Source: Lentibacter algarum
GTDB taxonomy: Bacteria > Pseudomonadota > Alphaproteobacteria > Rhodobacterales > Rhodobacteraceae
Assembly: GCF_018860975.1 (NCBI RefSeq)
Contig: NZ_JAHKQI010000008.1
Location: forward strand, 597,635 to 661,634
Reading direction: 5' to 3'
Length of the DNA: 64,000 nucleotides
How positions within the stretch are numbered: the stretch's first letter is position 1; the number at the start of each line of letters is the position of its first letter. The notes under the pieces are model-generated. The model did not search any database. It was not told the DNA's origin and saw only the letters and a list, made by a program, of their open reading frames with translations. This document shows positions 62,675-64,000 of the stretch, one piece after another. Both the position numbers and the translations under genes were made by a program.

Positions 62675-62742
62675 TCGCAGGTAGGCCAGAACAGCCCACC
62701 TTTGCACGGCTTAATCAAGTCAGGCAAATCGTAGGTAGGCCA
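62675..62742. repeat. direct repeats with hairpin before the mttB-family gene
   Basis: TCGCAGGTAGGCCA (62675-62688) and TCGTAGGTAGGCCA (62729-62742) are 14-bp near-identical direct repeats 54 bases apart. The first also forms a hairpin, AGGTAGGC...GCCCACCT (62679-62701), with one mismatch. A regulatory site for the following gene or a REP-type repeat are both possible. The rest of the 217-base gap shows nothing clear. Confidence 0.4.
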
Positions 62743-62870
62743 ATGCAAGTGCCATTCTGCAAGATCAACTTGGTGATCATCACTATCGGAGCCGAGCGTG
62801 GCCGTGCCGCGCGTGGGGGGCCTAAGCGCGTTCTTCGCCCTTAACTCAACTCCCACGAAAGCTTCGCGAT

Positions 62871-64000
62871 ATGACAGATCTCTCGCCAAACCGCCCCGCC
62901 CGTACAGGTGGCCGTAGCGCCCGCCGCGCCGCCCGTGCCGCTCCGCTTGCTGCCGAAACACGGCCCATCCGTGCAGGGCTTTCCGGCGGTCAATACAAGC
63001 CCCTCTCTGACGCCGATGTGCTCAAAATTCACAACGCGGCCCTTGAAGCGCTCGAAACCATCGGCCTTGCCGACGCGCCGGAAAGCGGCATCAAACTGCT
63101 CACCGAAGCCGGCGCAATCTTGGGCGATGATGGCCGCATCCGCTTTCCCCGCGCTCTGGTTGAAGACATGCTCGCCAAGTCCTGCAAGGCCGTCACCTTA
63201 CATGGCCGCACGCCAGAACATGATCTCGAGCTGTCCGGCACCCGCGTGCACTACGGCACCGCAGGCGCAGCCGTGAACCTCGTTGAACCCGATGGCCGCG
63301 AATACCGCCACAGCACCGTGCAAGACCTGCATGATGCCGCACGCATCGCACAACAGCTTGACAACATTCACTTTATTCAAAGACCAATGGTCTGCCGCGA
63401 TATCCTTGATAACCTCGAGATGGATTACAACACCATCTATGCCTGCTGCTCTGGCAGCACCAAGCACATCGGCACGTCCTTCACCGAGCCTGACTTTGTC
63501 GGCCCTGCCCTTGAAATGCTGCATATGATCGCCGGTGGCGAAGACGCTTGGCGCGCCCGCCCTTTCGTGAGCAATTCAAACTGTTTCGTCGTGCCGCCAA
63601 TGAAGTTCGCAACCGAAGCCTGCGAAGTCATGGAAGCCTGCATTCGCGGCGGTATGCCGGTGTTGCTCCTCTCGGCTGGCATGGCCGGTGCAACCGCCCC
63701 TAGCACCATCGCCGGTGCTATCGTGCAAGCCTGCGCCGAGTGCCTCGCCGGCATCGTCTACGTCAACGCCCTCTCGCCCGGTCACCCTGCTATCTTCGGC
63801 ACATGGCCCTTCGGCCTCGATCTGCGCACAGGCGCGATGACAGTTGGCTCGGGCGAGCAAGCTCTGCTCTCGGCGGGCTGCTCACAAATGCACAAGTTCT
63901 ACGGCATCCCCGGTGGCGCAGCGGCGGGCGCTTCCGACAGCAAACTGCCCGACATGCAAGCCGGGTGGGAGCAAATGTGCTCAAGCGTCATGGCGGGGCT
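62871..64000 (+). CDS. trimethylamine methyltransferase (MttB) family protein, 3' truncated by the window
   Basis: The open frame runs 376 codons from ATG 62871 to the window edge with no stop. MttB-family enzymes move a methyl group from a quaternary or tertiary amine to a corrinoid protein. GTSFTEPDFVGPALEMLHMI near 203-222, ACIRGGMPVLLLSAGMAGAT near 257-276 and IPGGAAAGASDSKLPDMQAG near 346-365 are family regions. No in-frame TAG is seen through the ASDSK region, so this is a non-pyrrolysine homologue (MtgB/MtxB-like). Substrates such as glycine betaine are possible. The first 35 residues are Arg/Ala-rich. Confidence 0.88.
   Translation, partial: MTDLSPNRPARTGGRSARRAARAAPLAAETRPIRAGLSGGQYKPLSDADVLKIHNAALEALETIGLADAPESGIKLLTEAGAILGDDGRIRFPRALVEDMLAKSCKAVTLHGRTPEHDLELSGTRVHYGTAGAAVNLVEPDGREYRHSTVQDLHDAARIAQQLDNIHFIQRPMVCRDILDNLEMDYNTIYACCSGSTKHIGTSFTEPDFVGPALEMLHMIAGGEDAWRARPFVSNSNCFVVPPMKFATEACEVMEACIRGGMPVLLLSAGMAGATAPSTIAGAIVQACAECLAGIVYVNALSPGHPAIFGTWPFGLDLRTGAMTVGSGEQALLSAGCSQMHKFYGIPGGAAAGASDSKLPDMQAGWEQMCSSVMAG

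Overview
The window looks like a chromosomal segment of a marine alphaproteobacterium of the Rhodobacteraceae (Roseobacter group). This is inferred from the gene families: a Hint-domain protein, a non-pyrrolysine MttB homologue, an smo/mtl-type polyol operon, hmu haem uptake with a TGA-N9-TCA iron box, an ATTC-N8-GAAT sulfur-repressor-type operator, and a tat locus followed by a DUF815 ATPase. Coding density is high, GC content is moderate to high, and 4-nt start/stop overlaps are frequent. No rRNA, tRNA, CRISPR array, insertion sequence or prophage was seen.

Layout. 1-2150: end of an unknown gene, a small secreted protein, an alanine-rich membrane-anchored 11-residue-repeat protein, and infC, which appears to start at ATA. 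2167-3480: a YeeE/YedE sulfur-import pair with its operator. 3569-10424: a surface-glycan-like cluster with three related family-2 glycosyltransferase domains, an intact sulfotransferase, a degenerate sulfotransferase-like domain fused to one glycosyltransferase, an FkbM methyltransferase and a pseudo-hydrolase. 10466-29078: housekeeping genes (pyrC, pyrE, dnaB, pepT, alr, mlaE/mlaF, radA, cvpA, purF, surE, pcm, an NlpD-like protein) mixed with small membrane or unknown proteins and a NIDO-Hint protein. 29079-31686: tatABC plus a DUF815 ATPase. 31884-41881: two MFS exporters, an NDUFAF6-like protein, a hydrolase with its own HTH regulator, cimA, cysS, an aminotransferase and a methyltransferase.

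42037-51757 is a complete haem-iron module: a TonB-dependent receptor diverges from hmuSTUV, a VOC protein, exbB, two exbD genes and tonB. One iron box lies inside both divergent promoters, and a ChaN-like protein sits next to the module. 52193-60131 is a polyol (mannitol/sorbitol-type) operon: a LacI-type regulator, a binding protein, two permeases, an ATPase, a long-chain mannitol dehydrogenase and a fructokinase. Together they would import a hexitol, oxidise it to fructose and phosphorylate it. 60303-64000 holds a 2-oxoglutarate dioxygenase-like gene, rpiB, a TPM-domain protein and the 5' part of an mttB-family gene cut by the window edge.

The least familiar material is the glycosyltransferase/sulfotransferase cluster, the 11-residue-repeat protein, the 24-bp inverted repeat between cysS and cimA, and several short palindromes and tandem repeats in intergenic DNA. 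All calls come from reading the sequence; no database search was run.
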